Positions 62,105 to 64,000 of a stretch of 64,000 nt of DNA are shown here, in pieces. Position 1 is the stretch's first letter, and the number at the start of each line of letters is the position of its first letter. The notes below the pieces were generated by a model. It ran no database searches, was not told the origin of the DNA, and saw only the letters and a list, made by a program, of their open reading frames with translations. Origin of the DNA: Burkholderia glumae LMG 2196 = ATCC 33617 (GTDB lineage Bacteria > Pseudomonadota > Gammaproteobacteria > Burkholderiales > Burkholderiaceae); the NCBI RefSeq assembly GCF_000960995.1, contig NZ_CP009434.1, positions 434,001-498,000 on the forward strand, in the 5' to 3' direction. The translations under genes and the position numbers were made by a program.

Positions 62105-62772
62105 GCTTCGACGCGATCCCGCGTGCGCTGCGCGACGACCTTCTCCGTACCCTCCACGCGTTGGCTCTCTCCGTGGCGGCGATCGCGGTCCTGGTGATCG
62201 TCGCGCAGGTGCTCACACCGTCCGTCCGCGCCCAAGTGCCGGCCGATGCTGCCCGTTATCGGCTCGATCTGCGTCGTCAGGCGCAACTCGTATGGGGGAT
62301 CGATGCACCCGTCGCATCGTTTGCCGCGCAAATCCATCAGGAGAGCCGCTGGCGTGCCAATGCAAAGAGCCCGGTGGGTGCGGAAGGTCTGGCGCAATTC
62401 ATGCCGTCGACTGCGAACTGGATCAGCGGAGTCTACGCGGGCCTGGGTGACAACGAACCGTACAACCCGACTTGGGCAATGCGCGCACTAGTGACGTACG
62501 ACAAACACCTGTATGACCGCGTGAAAGCGGCCAACCAGTGCGAGCGCATGGCGTTTGCACTGAGCGGCTACAACGGCGGCCTGGGATGGGTCTACAAGCG
62601 CCAGAAGCTGTCCAGTACGCCGCAGTACTGCCTGGACCAGACGTGTGACATCAATCCGGGCATCACTCTCGGCAACCAGCGTGAGAATGCCGACTACCCA
62701 CGCCGCATCCTGAAGCAACACGAGCCGCTCTATGTGCGTGCTGGCTGGGGGCTTGGGAGCTGCACGCCATGA
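62101..62772 (+). CDS. Phage lytic transglycosylase (endolysin)
   Basis: A 223-residue protein. A single N-terminal membrane helix (residues ~18-38, ALALSVAAIAVLVIVAQVL) may act as a signal-anchor. It is followed by an SLT domain with catalytic Glu81 (QIHQESRW) and the GLAQFMP motif (97-103), then ALSGYNGGLGWV. It cleaves peptidoglycan glycan strands during host lysis. It overlaps the holin and spanin genes. Confidence 0.92.
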   Translation: MSFDAIPRALRDDLLRTLHALALSVAAIAVLVIVAQVLTPSVRAQVPADAARYRLDLRRQAQLVWGIDAPVASFAAQIHQESRWRANAKSPVGAEGLAQFMPSTANWISGVYAGLGDNEPYNPTWAMRALVTYDKHLYDRVKAANQCERMAFALSGYNGGLGWVYKRQKLSSTPQYCLDQTCDINPGITLGNQRENADYPRRILKQHEPLYVRAGWGLGSCTP

Positions 62773-63230
62773 TCGACCTACCGGAACTCGACGTGCGCCT
62801 CCTGCGCGCGATCGGCGCGGCGGCCGTGCTCGTTCTGATCGTGACGCACGGTGCCGCGTACATCGTAGGCCGCGCCAACGGCAAGAGCGCGGCGACGCGC
62901 GACAACGCCGCAGCCTCACAACGTGCCTACCAGGGCGATATCAAGCGGATCGATCGCGACATCAAGCGCGGCCAGGACGCCGGTAAGCGTGCTGACTCGA
63001 TTACGAAGCGCGTCGATCGCTATTTCCACCAGCTCGAAAAGGATGCCCGCCATGACGCGCCTGAACCTGTTGACGATTGCGTGCTGCCTGATGTCCGCCT
63101 GCAGCGCTGGCGTGCCGCCAACGCAGGACCCTTTGCGAGTGCCGCCGCCGCCAAATCTGACGCGGGCGCCGGACATGCTGCCGCAGCCGGCGAGCGGGCG
63201 CATGCCCGACCTGGAAGCGAGTCACCGTGA
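62769..63230 (+). CDS. Rz-like inner-membrane spanin subunit
   Basis: A 153-residue protein with an N-terminal membrane helix (residues ~12-32, AIGAAAVLVLIVTHGAAYI) and a periplasmic coiled coil (AAASQRAYQGDIKRIDRDIKRGQDAGKR), the layout of i-spanins. It starts inside the end of the endolysin gene (ATGA) and contains the start of Rz1 in another frame. It disrupts the outer membrane together with Rz1. Confidence 0.85.
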   Translation: MIDLPELDVRLLRAIGAAAVLVLIVTHGAAYIVGRANGKSAATRDNAAASQRAYQGDIKRIDRDIKRGQDAGKRADSITKRVDRYFHQLEKDARHDAPEPVDDCVLPDVRLQRWRAANAGPFASAAAAKSDAGAGHAAAAGERAHARPGSESP

Positions 63231-63348
63231 CACGGCAAAGTTGTACTACGGCCTCGCTGCACGGTTCTGTGGCGTGCTGATGGCAATCGACGCGATGCCT
63301 GCTGGATGCGCGCCGTACCTGTTGATGGACGACAACGAAGATGAATGA
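63052..63348 (+). CDS. Rz1-like outer-membrane spanin lipoprotein
   Basis: A 98-residue lipoprotein read in the +1 frame within and beyond Rz. The signal is MTRLNLLTIACCLMSAC with the lipidated Cys17. A Pro-rich segment follows (VPPTQDPLRVPPPPNLT), typical of o-spanins. AAGGA lies 8 bases upstream. The C-terminal extension past Rz (about 40 residues) is longer than in lambda Rz1. Confidence 0.85.
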   Translation: MTRLNLLTIACCLMSACSAGVPPTQDPLRVPPPPNLTRAPDMLPQPASGRMPDLEASHRDTAKLYYGLAARFCGVLMAIDAMPAGCAPYLLMDDNEDE

Positions 63349-63562
63349 ACGTGAGTTCGAGCTGGCGCAGCAAATCGAGCCGCTACAGCGAGATGCGGCG
63401 ATCGAACTTGCCCGTTCTCAGTGCCAGGGCGCTGGCTCCGCAGAAAGTGTAGTGTGTGGCTAACCGATTCCCGCCGCGTGACGCGCATGCGTGCTATACG
63501 CGACGCGCTGTACCGAATGTCGCGGACGGTTTGAGCAACGGAATACGGGGGATCCGCGATGA
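63341..63562 (+). pseudogene. TraR/DksA-type zinc-finger gene inactivated by two stops
   Basis: The frame MNEREFELAQQIEPLQRDAAIELARSQCQG ... VVCG is followed by TAA (63464-63466), PIPAA, TGA (63482-63484), RACVLYATRCTECRGRFEQRN and a final TGA that overlaps the next gene's ATG. Reading through the stops restores the family pattern CG.PIP..R..........RC..C...FE. The first expected zinc Cys also appears replaced by Ser. Such small phage proteins modulate RNA polymerase. Confidence 0.75.
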
Positions 63563-63849
63563 GTGGTGAAGACATGAACAACCAGGTGTTGTTGGCGCTG
63601 GGCACGATCCAGGGCGAGCTGCGCGGCATCCGTGAAATGGTGCAACACGGTCAGCGAGCGACCAACCAGCGCATCGATGATCTGAAGGAGGCTGTGACCG
63701 AGCGTATCGACTGCCTCGAAGGTCGAGTGAAAACGCTGGAAGGCGACCACGGCAAACTGATGGCGAAGACGGCTGGCCTGGGCGGTGTCGCAGGCGGTGC
63801 TATGACGGCGCTGGTCGAAGTCGTGCGCTACTTCGCGACCAAGCGCTGA
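63559..63849 (+). CDS. Phage hypothetical protein with coiled coil and C-terminal membrane segment
   Basis: A 96-residue protein: a helical, heptad-like region (TNQRIDDLKEAVTERIDCLEGRVKTLEGDHGKLM) and a hydrophobic Gly/Ala-rich segment (TAGLGGVAGGAMTALVEVV). It lies between the lysis genes and the packaging region. The start overlaps the stop of the TraR-like relic. The function is unknown. Confidence 0.75.
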   Translation: MSGEDMNNQVLLALGTIQGELRGIREMVQHGQRATNQRIDDLKEAVTERIDCLEGRVKTLEGDHGKLMAKTAGLGGVAGGAMTALVEVVRYFATKR

Positions 63850-63852
63850 TGC

Positions 63853-64000
63853 ATGGCGCACGACGATAAGGTTCGCAACCAACTGCATACGAAGTACTTG
63901 CAGGGCATGCCACTGACGACGGCCGCCGAAGCCCGCAAGGTGTCCTACCAGACCGCACGCAACTTCAAGCGATCCGCGCAGGAAGCCGGCGACGATTGGG
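63853..64000 (+). CDS. DUF1804-like packaging-region protein (partial, runs off the window)
   Basis: The first 49 codons read MAHDDKVRNQLHTKYLQGMPL and then TTAAEARKVSYQTARNFKRSAQ, a helix-turn-helix-like start of the DUF1804 family found just before the large terminase in Mu-like phages and thought to act as the small terminase subunit. It ends at the window edge. Confidence 0.8.
   Translation, partial: MAHDDKVRNQLHTKYLQGMPLTTAAEARKVSYQTARNFKRSAQEAGDDW

Larger units (their letters stand above)
39717..64000. mobile_element. Mu-like transposable prophage (one end and more than 24 kb; continues beyond the window)
   Basis: Contains Mu-type A transposase and B ATPase, ner-like and mor genes, a divergent repressor, lysis genes, and a full contractile tail module with Mu gp37-gp48 counterparts. 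The left junction interrupts a TonB receptor gene and carries 22-bp tandem repeats. GC content is visibly lower than in the flanking chromosome. The tail module (39751-53283, minus), early region (53497-59858, minus) and lysis/head region (from 61730, plus) are arranged differently from Mu and BcepMu. Several genes are broken. Confidence 0.93.

Noticed and set aside
1..64000. CRISPR arrays, tRNA and rRNA genes
   Set aside because: No regularly spaced repeats with unique spacers, no cloverleaf with a convincing TTCGAAT arm and no rRNA segments were seen.

Overview
The window comes from a high-GC beta-proteobacterium, most likely a Burkholderia (B. gladioli/glumae type). The basis is codon use with almost only G or C in third positions, Burkholderia-type outer-membrane porins, hopanoid accessory genes (hpnA, hpnB, hpnH), a pyruvate carrier with its small partner, an OpgC-like protein and H-NS-family proteins. 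It splits into two parts: about 39.7 kb of ordinary chromosome and, from about 39.72 kb to the end, more than 24 kb of a Mu-like (transposable) prophage of lower GC.

Chromosomal part, left to right: the tail of an unknown gene; an S9 peptidase; two paralogous porins on the minus strand, each followed by a similar terminator, with a LysE-type exporter between them; cstA and its small partner; a two-gene chromate transporter; an isoprenoid/hopanoid block (ispH-hpnH on minus, hpnB on plus, hpnA on minus) with an alanine-rich coiled-coil protein inside it; acylphosphatase and rarD; an OpgC-like membrane protein; a POT peptide transporter divergent from an XRE-cupin regulator, followed by an OprD porin; a DedA-rhodanese fusion; a GntP permease; a small lipoprotein; an H-NS protein; a Pat-like protein lacking part of its ATP-grasp domain; an H-NS-related protein; a FeeM-like N-acyltransferase; a GGDEF-EAL protein; and the 3' end of a TonB-dependent siderophore receptor cut by the prophage.

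Prophage part: two adjacent 22-bp repeats at the host junction look like transposase end-binding sites. On the minus strand follow tail fibre assembly, tail fibre, baseplate genes, tape measure, tail chaperone (with a -2 frame extension), tube, sheath and connector-type genes. Next comes the early operon, also on minus: ner-like, DUF3102-like, A transposase, B ATPase, small ORFs, a gemA-like gene split by an IS5-family element, and mor. A divergent repressor then leads into the plus-strand lysis cassette (holin, transglycosylase, Rz/Rz1), a TraR-like relic and the start of the packaging/head region, which leaves the window. In Mu and BcepMu-like phages head and tail genes form one co-directional late block; here the early region lies between tail and lysis/head. 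Three copies of one dyad (consensus GTGAANCNTTTCAY) lie upstream of the two tail units and the lysis unit, each about 31 bp from a -10-like hexamer. This suggests that Mor directly drives three separate late promoters.

Several prophage genes carry frameshifts, nonsense codons or an insertion, so this copy is probably defective unless some of these are sequence errors. The neighbouring chromosomal genes look intact.
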